Counted from the first letter of the stretch, positions 7,809 through 15,550 are shown. The stretch is DNA of 64,000 bases from DAIDKA01 sp036267975 (GCA_036267975.1 DATAVA010000007.1:1-64000); one strand, 5' to 3'. Notes: generated by a model not told the origin, from the sequence alone. Program-made: numbers and translations.

Positions 7809-7892
7809 GGAAATCGGGTGGTACCGAACTCAGGAAATCAGGTGGTACCCATCGCAGGAAATCGGGTGGGTCCGATCAGAGGAAATCCTGCA
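7809..7892. repeat. Right end of the IS: four GGAAATC repeats at 24-bp intervals
   Basis: GGAAATC occurs at 7809, 7833, 7857 and 7881, exactly 24 bases apart, most followed by GGGTGGTACC-like sequence. Multiple terminal repeats are the transposase-binding sites of IS21 elements. Confidence 0.88.
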
Positions 7893-8323
7893 TCCGCCGC
7901 TAACTGACGCCATGGTGGCCGAAGCCGAGGCAATACTTGGCGTCCGATTGCCACCGCTTTTGCTTGACCTTCTACGGATCCAAAACGGCGGATACACCAA
8001 AGGCTTTGCTCATCCAATGAGTCAGAAAACGACCTGGTCGGCTAACCATGTCCCATTGGACGATCTTGGCGGAATCGTCACGGCGGGCGCGGTCGCTAGC
8101 CCGTTGAATTTGCTGAAATCAGCAGAAATGAAGGCAGAGTGGGACCTTCCGTCCGGCCAGACTTTATCTATCCGGCGGCGGACATTGGTGGGTCACGCTG
8201 GACTACCGCCAAGGTCCGACACCAGCTGTGGCGTGGATCGACGACGAGTCCCATGAAGACATGAAAATCGCCGAATCATTTTCGTCGTTCATCTCTGGAC
8301 TGGTGCCTGCAAATAGCTTTGAG

Positions 8324-8408
8324 GTCTAACATGCGTTGGAGCGGAAGCGCTGTGATATAGACTGCCAGTTGTATTTCGGTGCCGCGCCGCTCAACTTTGG
8401 CGTTAGAT
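8324..8408 (+). repeat. attC site, 85 bp
   Basis: Left core GTCTAAC, right core GTTAGAT. The loop is more diverged than in the others (GTGATATAGACTGCC). Confidence 0.9.
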
Positions 8409-8432
8409 CGCTTTTGCAACTCGGGGAACTCC

Positions 8433-8660
8433 ATGGATAAACGCCCGACTCCGGTCCCGGCACGCTCATTCCGACGAGGGCTCATTGGCGCTCTAATTAT
8501 CGTTTGCGCGGGGGGCGTGGGCGCCGTCCTGGCCCGCTCGCTTGTTGCCGCATTTCACAAAACGGCGCCGTGGGTCCTTCCGGCCGTGGTGGTTGGGACT
8601 CTCGCGCTTGTGTTGATATGTGTCCTTGCGCTCCTGCCTTCGTTTTCGCGCCGTGCCTAA
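8433..8660 (+). CDS. Small two-helix membrane protein, cassette gene
   Basis: A 75-residue protein from the ATG at 8433. A basic N-terminus (MDKRPTPVPARSFRRG) is followed by two hydrophobic helices at about residues 16-36 and 43-68. No domain is recognised. It ends just before the next attC. Confidence 0.6.
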   Translation: MDKRPTPVPARSFRRGLIGALIIVCAGGVGAVLARSLVAAFHKTAPWVLPAVVVGTLALVLICVLALLPSFSRRA

Positions 8661-8662
8661 TG

Positions 8663-8746
8663 ATCTAACATTCGCTGGAGCGGACGCGCCGTGAATAAAT
8701 TGCCAGTCGCATTGTCGCGGCGTGCCGCTCAACTTTGACGTTAGAT
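8663..8746 (+). repeat. attC site, 84 bp
   Basis: Left core ATCTAAC, right core GTTAGAT. Confidence 0.92.
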
Positions 8747-8752
8747 CTCACC

Positions 8753-9100
8753 ATGATTGAGCTACTGCCTAATTCCGCCTTTCCACGCCGTTGGTGGCAA
8801 TGGGTTGCAGTGACGCTCGCCGCTGAACTAATTTGGTTTTGTCTGATGTATCCGCTTGTTCCTCGGACGATAGCCGCTGCGGCTATAGAGGCGCTTCTTC
8901 CTCTGCCCTTACTTGGCTACGTCTACCTCGCGGTACGGTGCCTGTTCTGGATCTCCGAGCGGAACTGGTCTGGCTGGACCCGGGGACTGCTAGGTACTGC
9001 AATTGCCCTAAGCGTAGGGATGGTGGCCTTTGGGACAATTGCGGTCGCCGTGGTGAACACATCCGCCGAATTTGGGTACCAGTTGCTCCATTGGTCATGA
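8753..9100 (+). CDS. Small multi-pass membrane protein, last recognisable cassette
   Basis: A 115-residue protein from the ATG at 8753, seven bases after the attC. Three hydrophobic stretches lie at about residues 17-34, 38-62 and 76-102. There is no known domain. The stop is directly followed by the decayed last attC. Confidence 0.6.
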   Translation: MIELLPNSAFPRRWWQWVAVTLAAELIWFCLMYPLVPRTIAAAAIEALLPLPLLGYVYLAVRCLFWISERNWSGWTRGLLGTAIALSVGMVAFGTIAVAVVNTSAEFGYQLLHWS

Positions 9101-9101
9101 G

Positions 9102-9171
9102 ATCTAACATAGCTTCGAGCGGGCACACCGTGAATAACTTGGCAGTCGCGTTGCGGTGCCCCGCCCGATAG
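9102..9171 (+). repeat. Decayed terminal attC
   Basis: It starts with a normal left core ATCTAAC and keeps a diverged left arm (TTCGAGCGGGCACACC) and loop, but breaks off at about 9163 without the CCGCTCAA arm or right core. A second loop-like fragment, ATGAATGAATTGCCAG, follows at 9186. This looks like the fossil end of the array. Confidence 0.7.
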
Positions 9172-9279
9172 CATGCTACCGCACCATGAATGAATTGCCA
9201 GCTCCTGTTGTCAACGCTCCCCATGGCTTGGAGGCCGCGGGCGGCCGATCGAATGTCTCCCGAGGGGTGATTCCTGCCC

Positions 9280-9807
9280 ATGGACGCCGTTGAACTGATC
9301 GAGCCACGAGCGGATCTCGAGGCGAGCCATCGCTCTTTCGTGGAGGAATTCCGCGCTGCGGGGGAAGAGCTCGTGCCATGGGTCATCGGTGAGCCATCCG
9401 ACGATTTCAATGAATACGTAAGCGTGCTCAGTGCGGCCACGAGTGGCGTCGGGCTTCGACCCGGCTGGGTAGCGCATTCGACGTTCTGGCTGATCGACGC
9501 GAATCGGCAGATCGTGGCAATCTCCAACTTGCGACACGCTCTGACGGACTACCTCTTCAAATGGGGTGGCCACATCGGCTACGGCGTGCGCCCGTCGATG
9601 CGCAGGCGGGGGTACGCAAGCGAGATTTTACGGCGGTCACTGCTCCGGGCGCGGGCTCTGGGCTTGCGGAAGATCAGACTTACGTGTGACCAGGACAATG
9701 TGGCCTCGCGTAGGACAATTCTCCGAAATGGCGGAGAATTCGACGGAGAAGAGTTCATGACTGAGCAGCAACGGGTGGTATCGCGCTATTGGATTTCGCT
9801 GCCATGA
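9280..9807 (+). CDS. GNAT-family N-acetyltransferase
   Basis: A 175-residue protein. The acetyl-CoA-binding signature is YGVRPSMRRRGYASEILR at about residues 101-118 (Q/RxxGxA type), followed by LGLRKIRLTCDQDNVASRRTILRNGG, the usual beta-5/alpha-4 region. The N-terminal sequence ASHRSFVEEFRAAGEELVPW is seen in one common bacterial GNAT group whose substrate is not known. It lies just outside the decayed attC and may once have been a cassette gene, but no attC follows it. Confidence 0.85.
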   Translation: MDAVELIEPRADLEASHRSFVEEFRAAGEELVPWVIGEPSDDFNEYVSVLSAATSGVGLRPGWVAHSTFWLIDANRQIVAISNLRHALTDYLFKWGGHIGYGVRPSMRRRGYASEILRRSLLRARALGLRKIRLTCDQDNVASRRTILRNGGEFDGEEFMTEQQRVVSRYWISLP

Positions 9808-9887
9808 AACCCTGCACAGCTACCCTCAACTCAAGTCACTGGCGGCAGCACGCGACCGCCGAACCGCGGCAATAACTTCACGCACCT

Positions 9888-10415
9888 ATGTCATTGCCAG
9901 ATATAACAATACGTGCGGAATCCGAGCAGGATGTCACGGCGATCAGGGCGGTGACTTCCGCGGCATTCGGCGCCGCCCCTCATACCACTCACACTGAGGA
10001 GTTCATCGTTGATGCGCTCCGAAAAGAGGGAATGTTGGTGGTGTCCAAAGTTGCCACACACAACGGGGAAGTCGCGGGCCACGTGGCGATATCGCCAGTA
10101 AGGGTCTCCGGCAAGGACGTCCGCTGGTACGGCCTGGGACCGGTTTCGGTCCTGCCGAGCTATCAGCGCCGCGGAATCGGGAGCGCCCTAATCATGGACG
10201 CGCTGCTTTCATTGTCGAGTAGCGGTGCCGCTGGCTGCGTGGTACTGGGGGATCCGGCCTTTTATGAGCGGTTCGGATTCGAAGTCAATGATGCGTTGAT
10301 ACTCCCCGGAGTTCCCCCTCGGTATTTTATGGTGGTGGCCTTTGGCAGCTCAATTCCGAATGGCATTGTCTCCTACCACGAAGCGTTTCAGCAGGAGCCA
10401 GACTCGCATGCCTGA
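9888..10415 (+). CDS. GNAT-family N-acetyltransferase, YhbS-like
   Basis: A 175-residue protein. GLGPVSVLPSYQRRGIGSAL is the acetyl-CoA-binding block (about residues 82-102), followed by VLGDPAFYERFGF, the YhbS/predicted acetyltransferase signature. The N-terminus IRAESEQDVTAIRAVT fits the same family. The substrate is unknown. Its last eight bases overlap the start of the next gene. Confidence 0.85.
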   Translation: MSLPDITIRAESEQDVTAIRAVTSAAFGAAPHTTHTEEFIVDALRKEGMLVVSKVATHNGEVAGHVAISPVRVSGKDVRWYGLGPVSVLPSYQRRGIGSALIMDALLSLSSSGAAGCVVLGDPAFYERFGFEVNDALILPGVPPRYFMVVAFGSSIPNGIVSYHEAFQQEPDSHA

Positions 10416-10707
10416 TTCAGAGATACTCGAAGTCGCGGTTCTGTCGGTCATTCGCGGCCATGGCCCAGCGTTCGAAGCGGCATTTGGAGTGGCGGCCCCC
10501 ATCATCGCGGCCTCTCCCGGGTATTTGTCGCACGATCTGCGACGCTGCGTCGAGGTCATGGACCGCTATATACTTTTAGTGAAATGGCGGACGCTTGAGG
10601 ACCACACGGTGGGATTCCGGGACTCGGAGGCATACCAGGAGTGGAAGAGACTGCTCCATCCATTTTATGATCCCTTTCCGCTCGTCGAGCACTACACCCG
10701 CCTCTGA
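10408..10707 (+). CDS. ABM-domain (antibiotic biosynthesis monooxygenase-like) protein
   Basis: A 99-residue dimeric alpha-beta barrel protein. It has LEVAVLSVIRGHGPAFEAAF, a GYLSHDLRRC strand and YILLVKWRTLEDHTVGFRDSEAYQEW, all typical of ABM domains. Such domains act as small cofactor-free oxygenases or as ligand-binding modules; the substrate is unknown. The ATG at 10408 overlaps the upstream acetyltransferase stop, so the two genes are probably co-translated. Confidence 0.8.
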   Translation: MPDSEILEVAVLSVIRGHGPAFEAAFGVAAPIIAASPGYLSHDLRRCVEVMDRYILLVKWRTLEDHTVGFRDSEAYQEWKRLLHPFYDPFPLVEHYTRL

Positions 10708-10753
10708 CATTACCGCATCACACCCTCAATCTTTGCGTCAGCCGACTCCAGAT

Positions 10754-11236
10754 ATGATTCGCCAATGCACGCCGGCAGATGCCGCGCAGATCTGCGATAT
10801 CTATAACTATTACGTTCGCGAAACCGTGATCACGTTCGAGGAGTCCACCGTTCTCGAAGCGGATATGGCGCGGCGCATTACTGATGTGACGTCGCACTTG
10901 CCGTGGCTTGTATGGGCGACTGAGGGGGCAATTGTCGGGTACACCTATGCCACGCCGTGGAAGGCGCGCGCAGCGTACCGGCACTCCGTGGAGAGTAGTA
11001 TCTACCTGGCCCCGCAGGCCACGGGCCGCGGCCTCGGCTCGCGGCTATATGCCGCTCTCATCGCGGACCTGCGGCAAAAAGGCCTGCACTGCGTGATTGG
11101 TGGAGCGGCCCTTCCAAACCCCGCCAGTGTTTCACTGCATGAGAAGCTTGGATTCCGCAAAGTTGCTGAGTTCCAACAGGTCGGGTTCAAGTTCGGGCGC
11201 TGGATCGACGTCGCCTACTGGGAGCTCATACTCTGA
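10754..11236 (+). CDS. Phosphinothricin-type N-acetyltransferase (GNAT)
   Basis: A 160-residue protein starting MIRQCTPADAAQICDIYNYYV. That N-terminus and the TVITFEE, YATPWKARAAYRHSVE and APQATGRGLGSRLY segments are typical of the Pat/Bar/YncA branch, which acetylates phosphinothricin or methionine sulfone/sulfoximine. The acetyl-CoA loop is QATGRGLG. The ATG at 10754 is preferred over the longer frame from 10595 because the family starts here. It may be transcribed with the two upstream genes. Confidence 0.87.
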   Translation: MIRQCTPADAAQICDIYNYYVRETVITFEESTVLEADMARRITDVTSHLPWLVWATEGAIVGYTYATPWKARAAYRHSVESSIYLAPQATGRGLGSRLYAALIADLRQKGLHCVIGGAALPNPASVSLHEKLGFRKVAEFQQVGFKFGRWIDVAYWELIL

Positions 11237-11253
11237 AAAGTGACCGCGTTGCC

Positions 11254-12246
11254 TTATTCGCCCCAGCCGCTTTTCGTGCCGTATGGCAGCATCGCACCCA
11301 TTGCTTCGACAGCGGTAATCCGGCCGCGGTCAATCTTAAAGATCTCGCCTGCCTGCATGTTGGAGGAGGATCCGCCCAGCGGCAGACTATCCACGCCGGG
11401 CACGTTGTAAACCTTGATCGTGCCCGATCCGCCGCGATGCTGGAACATTGGGAACGAGAAGACCAGCCCGGTCTCCTCGTCGACAATCTCGTGTCGGCGC
11501 GGCCAAAGTCGCGTAATGAAGTCCATCACGTGCGTATCGAGCTGATCACTGCAGCTGAGCGTGCCGAGATAGGCCATTGCGTCGTCGGCCTGCTTTGAGC
11601 CAAGCGTAACCGGCCACGGAACCGGTTTCGCATTGTGCGTGGTCTGGCCGCCATTCTCACGGCGCACGCAATTGTCGGCAAATGGCGCGAGTTTGCCGTT
11701 GGCGTGCTCGATCGCTTCAAAATAACTGTCGGCGATGTTCACCATCTGCTGGCGTGGCAGGCGGTCCGCCGCCGGCAGCATCGTGACGAATTCGGGCCGC
11801 GGAGTGGCCAGATTCTTCACCGCCTCCGGGCGCAGGTTGCGCGCCAGCACATGCTCGATCTCGGTGATCTGGCCGTTCACCACCTTCAGCCGCAGCGCGA
11901 TGATCAGCGGTCGACCGCGCTCCTTCATCACGCCATAGAAACCTGCTTGGCCGGCACCGACATCGATGACATAGATTCGGAAACCGGTCGGCAGCTCGGA
12001 GGCGCCAATCCACAGCCCCTCGGTGCCGACCTTGAGTCGTGCAGTGTTCTCGGTGAACTTGACGTCGCGGTTCAGCGGTAATCCCGCCGGATCGTGATGG
12101 ACAAGCGCGGCGAGATAGCGGTCGATCATTCCGGTCATGCAGGCCCGATTACAGGGGGGCGCGACGCCGCCGCCGATCGGAGCCGAAAACGCGGGTGCGC
12201 CGAAAGCGAGCGCCGCGACAGCGGCGAGTAAGTAACGACGTAACAT
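11254..12246 (-). CDS. Secreted protein of unknown function, possibly NTF2-like
   Basis: A 330-residue protein with a clear Sec signal peptide (residues 1-21, cut after AFSA). A cysteine-containing start (PPCNRACMTGMIDRYLAALVHHDPAGLPL) and later paired beta strands suggest SnoaL/NTF2-like or DUF8021-type folds. I cannot name a specific function. It lies convergent to the acetyltransferase genes and divergent from the next gene. Confidence is high for a real secreted protein and low for fold. Confidence 0.7.
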   Translation of the reverse strand: MLRRYLLAAVAALAFGAPAFSAPIGGGVAPPCNRACMTGMIDRYLAALVHHDPAGLPLNRDVKFTENTARLKVGTEGLWIGASELPTGFRIYVIDVGAGQAGFYGVMKERGRPLIIALRLKVVNGQITEIEHVLARNLRPEAVKNLATPRPEFVTMLPAADRLPRQQMVNIADSYFEAIEHANGKLAPFADNCVRRENGGQTTHNAKPVPWPVTLGSKQADDAMAYLGTLSCSDQLDTHVMDFITRLWPRRHEIVDEETGLVFSFPMFQHRGGSGTIKVYNVPGVDSLPLGGSSSNMQAGEIFKIDRGRITAVEAMGAMLPYGTKSGWGE

Positions 12247-12451
12247 TCGCTATTCTCCCTTTAGACTGCCGTGCATAGTACCTCGGCGCAAAGCGCGGCG
12301 CTCGACCCTGCGAGGCCCGCGACCGAAGGGCATATCGCCGCGAGGACGGATCGTCATGGGACATTTGCAGCTGCCGGGGTTTGTGGTATCAATTCCCGGC
12401 GCGCGGTGCCAGCGTGCGGGGTCGCGCCATCCAACTCGTCCCAAGGCATTT

Positions 12452-12859
12452 ATGAAACGACTTTGTGTCCTTTGTGTCGCCATCCTGGCGTCCACATTCG
12501 TCTTTGCAGATGGGCCGCCGGGGAGTTCCGTCGCGGGCTCGCCGAATACCGCGATCGGCTATAAAACCGTCGCGCAGGCGCTGGCCTCTCTTAGGCAGAT
12601 GAAGGGGGCGAGCTTTTCTGTCGTGCGCGGCTGGACGATCGTCACCGACGAGTCGAATCTGACAGTTTGGTCATTTGCGCCAAAGACCGATCCGTCTTAT
12701 CCGGCCGTCGTAAAGCGAATGGTGAGTTCAACCGGTACCGGCTCAAAGGTAACGATGGACGTGTTGTGTGAGGCGAGTAAGACCGCCTGCAACAATCTCG
12801 TGCGCGAATTTTCGAACACGAAGTCGCGTGGCCCCGGCGCGCCGGCTGCGGCGCGGTAA
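12452..12859 (+). CDS. Small secreted hypothetical protein
   Basis: A 135-residue protein from the ATG at 12452, with a signal peptide (MKRLCVLCVAILASTFVFA). The mature part contains GASFSVVRGWTIVTDESNLTVWSFAP and two cysteines in VLCEASKTAC, which could form a disulfide in the periplasm. No family is recognised. The upstream extension of the frame to 12356 is not supported by coding character. Confidence 0.6.
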   Translation: MKRLCVLCVAILASTFVFADGPPGSSVAGSPNTAIGYKTVAQALASLRQMKGASFSVVRGWTIVTDESNLTVWSFAPKTDPSYPAVVKRMVSSTGTGSKVTMDVLCEASKTACNNLVREFSNTKSRGPGAPAAAR

Positions 12860-12876
12860 GCCGGACGCTCGCCTGA

Positions 12877-13575
12877 ATGCATGCTGTGGAAATGGACGAG
12901 AAAATCCGCGCGGCCAAGTTGCTGGATGCGCAAGAGAAGGCGGCCGAGCTTTTCGCAGCGGTTGGTCGCGCGGGCATTGTGCATCCCGGCGTGAGCGACA
13001 GCGTCGCCAGCGACGCGGTACGGGATCTTGCGGCGGCTCGCTTTGGCGTTGCGCGCCATTGGCACAAGCGAATTATCCGGTCCGGACCCAATACCCTGCA
13101 GCCCTACCAGGAGGACCCGCCGGATCGGATCATGACTGATGACGACATCGTGTTCGGCGACTTCGGGCCGATTTTTGCCGGCTGGGAGGCAGACTTCGGG
13201 CGTACCTGGGTACTGGGCACCGATCCGGCGAAGCTGCGGCTGCGCGATGACCTCGCTGAAGTATTCGCCGCGGGCAAGCGCTTTGTCGCCGACCATCCCG
13301 ACGTAACAGCCGCAGAGCTCTACGCGCAGATCCTGCGCTTGTCGGCTGGCCGCGGATGGGCATTCGGCAACCACCATTGCGGCCATCTCGTGGGTGAGTT
13401 TCCGCATGAGAATTTCGCAGGCGAGCGGTTGAGATCGCTCATTACGGCGACGAATACCTTGCCGCTGCGACGCCTGGATCCCTCCGGCCGGATCGCGCAC
13501 TGGATTCTTGAGATTCACCTCGTCGATCGCGAGCGACAGATCGGCGGCTTTTACGAGGAGCTGCTCACGATATGA
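12877..13575 (+). CDS. M24-family metallopeptidase-like protein
   Basis: A 232-residue protein with the pita-bread fold pattern. Candidate metal ligands are aspartates in FGDFGP and EADFGRTW, histidine in HHCGHLVGEF and glutamate in WILEIHLVD. It is shorter than methionine aminopeptidase or prolidase, but of the size of the single-domain M24 group found in many Proteobacteria, whose substrates are unknown. The ATG at 12877 or the one at 12892 may be used. It overlaps no neighbour, and an acetyltransferase gene follows closely. Confidence 0.75.
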   Translation: MHAVEMDEKIRAAKLLDAQEKAAELFAAVGRAGIVHPGVSDSVASDAVRDLAAARFGVARHWHKRIIRSGPNTLQPYQEDPPDRIMTDDDIVFGDFGPIFAGWEADFGRTWVLGTDPAKLRLRDDLAEVFAAGKRFVADHPDVTAAELYAQILRLSAGRGWAFGNHHCGHLVGEFPHENFAGERLRSLITATNTLPLRRLDPSGRIAHWILEIHLVDRERQIGGFYEELLTI

Positions 13576-13615
13576 ACTTGCTCGTCATGCTGCAGTGCCG
13601 CGTGCCGGTCATGTG

Positions 13616-14152
13616 ATGCGCAGTGACCTGGAACTGCGTCTTGGCGCACCCGCGGATGCAGCCTGCCTCGCGGTGCTGGGCTCACAGACCTGGCTTCACA
13701 CCTACGCCAGGACGGGGATCCGGCCCTCGATTGCGCGCCACGTCCAGGAGCAACTGTCCCCAGGCGCCTTTCGAGATCAACTGGAGCGATCCGACGCCTT
13801 TACGCTGATCGCACTGGTCGATGGCCACCTTGTCGGCTACGCCATCGGCGAACTCGGCAAGCTCGCCCCGGTTGCCTCTCCGGTGTCCACGCACCTCGAC
13901 AAGCTCTACGTTCAGGAGCATTTCGTGGGCACCGGTATCGGGCATTCACTCCTTCAACACGCGAGGGCGGAAGCCACCCATCGTGCGGGCAGTTCCGCGC
14001 TGTGGTTGACCGTAAACTCCGAAAACCGACCGGCGTGCGCCTTCTATGCCAGGCAGGGCTTCACCGACATCGGCGCTGTGAGTTTTGACCTTTATGGCGA
14101 AGCGCATGAGAACCGCATCCTCCATGTGCTCGATGTGTCGGCCAGCGGATGA
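13616..14152 (+). CDS. GNAT-family N-acetyltransferase
   Basis: A 178-residue protein. HLDKLYVQEHFVGTGIGHSLLQHA at about residues 99-122 is the acetyl-CoA-binding block. It is followed by LWLTVNSENRPACAFYARQGF, a very typical GNAT beta-5/alpha-4 region. The N-terminus LRLGAPADAACLAVLGSQTWLHTY resembles the group acting on small amines or peptides; the substrate is unknown. The next gene starts within its stop codon. Confidence 0.88.
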   Translation: MRSDLELRLGAPADAACLAVLGSQTWLHTYARTGIRPSIARHVQEQLSPGAFRDQLERSDAFTLIALVDGHLVGYAIGELGKLAPVASPVSTHLDKLYVQEHFVGTGIGHSLLQHARAEATHRAGSSALWLTVNSENRPACAFYARQGFTDIGAVSFDLYGEAHENRILHVLDVSASG

Positions 14153-14676
14153 TGGAGTCACCCTGGCTGAAAATTCCGCTGGCGGATTACGAGGCGCACA
14201 TGGCCGCGCCAAACATCGATCAGGCAAGCCTTCTGGCAGATGTCTTTTCAACCCTGCTGCGGAGGTTTCAGCCGGCGTCCGTTGCGGTCATCGGCTGTGC
14301 AGGGGGAAACGGCTTCGAGCATATCGATCCGCACATGACCACACGCGTCGTTACCGTGGACATCAATCCTGAGTATCTGGAAGCGACGGCACGCCGCCAC
14401 TCGGCTGGCTGCGGGAATCTGACCCTGCTCAACGCAGACATTGCGGGCATGGAATTGCCTGTCGAGCCGGTTGATCTTTTCTACACGGCGCTGCCCAGCA
14501 TCCTGCAGCTCGCCCCTCTCATGAGACTTGTGGATCCTCCGGATCTGGCGCAGGTGGCGCGCGGCGTCGGATTTGCGCTTCTGGAATTCACGAGGGTAAC
14601 GTCACGTGCTGGAAAGGACTTCGCCATTCAGATCTACCGCAGGCCGTCAGGCAGCGTGGTGAACCCATGGCAATAG
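14149..14676 (+). CDS. SAM-dependent methyltransferase, class I
   Basis: A 175-residue protein. VAVIGCAGGNGFEHID (motif I) and RVVTVDINPEYL (motif II) form the SAM-binding site at about residues 45-80, and LLNADIAGMELP is the post-II acidic loop. The substrate is unknown. The start overlaps the stop of the upstream acetyltransferase, so the pair is probably co-expressed. Confidence 0.85.
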   Translation: MMESPWLKIPLADYEAHMAAPNIDQASLLADVFSTLLRRFQPASVAVIGCAGGNGFEHIDPHMTTRVVTVDINPEYLEATARRHSAGCGNLTLLNADIAGMELPVEPVDLFYTALPSILQLAPLMRLVDPPDLAQVARGVGFALLEFTRVTSRAGKDFAIQIYRRPSGSVVNPWQ

Positions 14677-14710
14677 CCGTAATCGAACCCGTGCAATTGG
14701 CATTGCCGCT

Positions 14711-15550
14711 GTGAGGGCTGCGCTGCATTTTTCAAAATATCATGCCCTCGGAAATGCCTATCTGGTGCTTCCCGGCATGCCGGTGGGTGCGCGTGTCGAA
14801 CAGGTATTGGCGCCGTACCTGTGCGACTGGCGTATCGGCATCGGCAGTGACGGCGTGCTGGTTGGCCCGCTGCCCTCGAGCGCGGCCGATTTCCGAGTCC
14901 GGATCTTCAACCCCGACGGTGGTGAAGCGGAGAAGAGCGGCAACGGGCTGAGAATCTTCGCCCGCTACCTGTGGGACAAGGGACTCGTCACGGACGTGCG
15001 TTTTACCATCGAGACGGCGGGGGGCGTGGTGACCGCCCAGGTACTCGAGGCCGGTAAGCAGGTTCAGGTAGACATGGGCAGGGTGGTCTTCCGCGCGGCT
15101 GACGATGAACCCATCCTCGAGCGCGTGCATCTGGCCGATGTCGAGCTGAGAATCTGCAGCGTCAGTATCGGCAATCCGCACTGCGTGGTCCTGATGCCGA
15201 ACCCAACGGAAGCCACGGCGCGCCGAATCGGCCCTCTATTGGAGACTCATCCGCTGTTTCCGGGAAGAACGAATGTCCAGTTCATGGAAGCCCTGGACAT
15301 GGATAACATCCGCATTGAAATCTGGGAACGTGGTGCCGGCTACACCTTCGCATCCGGCACCAGCAGTTGTGCCGCCGCCGCCGTCGCCTACAGGCTTGGG
15401 CTCGTTCGCGACCTGGTGACCGTGCATATGCGCGGCGGCGCAGTGAGCATCGCTCTTGATGAAAGCTATCGCGCGGTCATGAAAGGTCCGGTGATTCATA
15501 TCTGTGATGGCACCGCCTCGCTCGACGGGTTACCGGGCGCTCGGGGGTAG
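14711..15550 (+). CDS. Diaminopimelate-epimerase-like protein with both active-site cysteines replaced by serine
   Basis: A 279-residue protein of the DapF family along its entire length: FSKYHALGNAYLV at the start, GSDGVLV, FNPDGGEAEKSGNGLRIF and FASGTSSCAAA. True DapF inverts LL-DAP with two cysteines, in CGNG and ACGTG. Here the first is Ser76 (AGC) and the second Ser215 (TCC). The other family residues are kept. The protein may be a divergent racemase/epimerase, use a different mechanism, or lack epimerase activity. It is not in a lysine-biosynthesis operon here. Confidence 0.82.
   Translation: MRAALHFSKYHALGNAYLVLPGMPVGARVEQVLAPYLCDWRIGIGSDGVLVGPLPSSAADFRVRIFNPDGGEAEKSGNGLRIFARYLWDKGLVTDVRFTIETAGGVVTAQVLEAGKQVQVDMGRVVFRAADDEPILERVHLADVELRICSVSIGNPHCVVLMPNPTEATARRIGPLLETHPLFPGRTNVQFMEALDMDNIRIEIWERGAGYTFASGTSSCAAAAVAYRLGLVRDLVTVHMRGGAVSIALDESYRAVMKGPVIHICDGTASLDGLPGARG

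Larger units (their letters stand above)
5243..7892 (-). mobile_element. IS21-family insertion sequence, 2,650 bp
   Basis: The element is bounded by TGCAGGATTTCC at the left and its inverse GGAAATCCTGCA at the right, and flanked by 5-bp direct repeats TCCGC (5238-5242 and 7893-7897). It carries istA and istB on the minus strand with a 4-base overlap. Terminal TG...CA, several subterminal repeats and the gene pair are all typical of IS21. Both genes look intact, so the element may still be active. Confidence 0.93.
5190..8329 (+). pseudogene. SUKH (SMI1/KNR4) family cassette gene broken by an IS and a frameshift
   Basis: The 5' part (5190-5242) encodes MAIDLREFWGNNCYKHP; the rest (from 7898) continues PLTDAMVAEAEAILG. 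Removing the IS and one copy of TCCGC restores a single frame. The joined sequence has the SUKH pattern: REFW, PLTDAM, LGVRLPPLLLDLLRIQNGG and, late, GHWWVTLDYRQGPTPAVAWIDDE. A second lesion at about 8155-8165 shifts the frame, because GHWW lies in a different frame from IQNGG. The C-terminus stops in the following attC. SUKH proteins often act as immunity proteins against contact-dependent or polymorphic toxins; here the gene is inactive. Confidence 0.85.
1..9171 (+). mobile_element. Distal part of a chromosomal integron cassette array
   Basis: Repeated sites with the attC layout occur between small plus-strand genes: an RYYYAAC core, an arm with an unpaired G (TTGGAGCGG against CCGCTCAA), a variable loop, then a GTTRRRY core. 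Twelve complete sites, one right-end remnant and one decayed site are visible. In integrons the integrase lies on the side from which cassette genes read away, so intI and attI should be left of base 1; neither is in the window. The array ends at the decayed attC at 9102. The cassettes are mostly short, promoterless and of unrelated function, as expected for sedentary chromosomal integrons. Confidence 0.93.

Noticed and set aside
1..9212. attC repeats as a CRISPR array
   Set aside because: Repeats are 84-108 bp with internal symmetry and are separated by coding sequences of various lengths, not by uniform short spacers.
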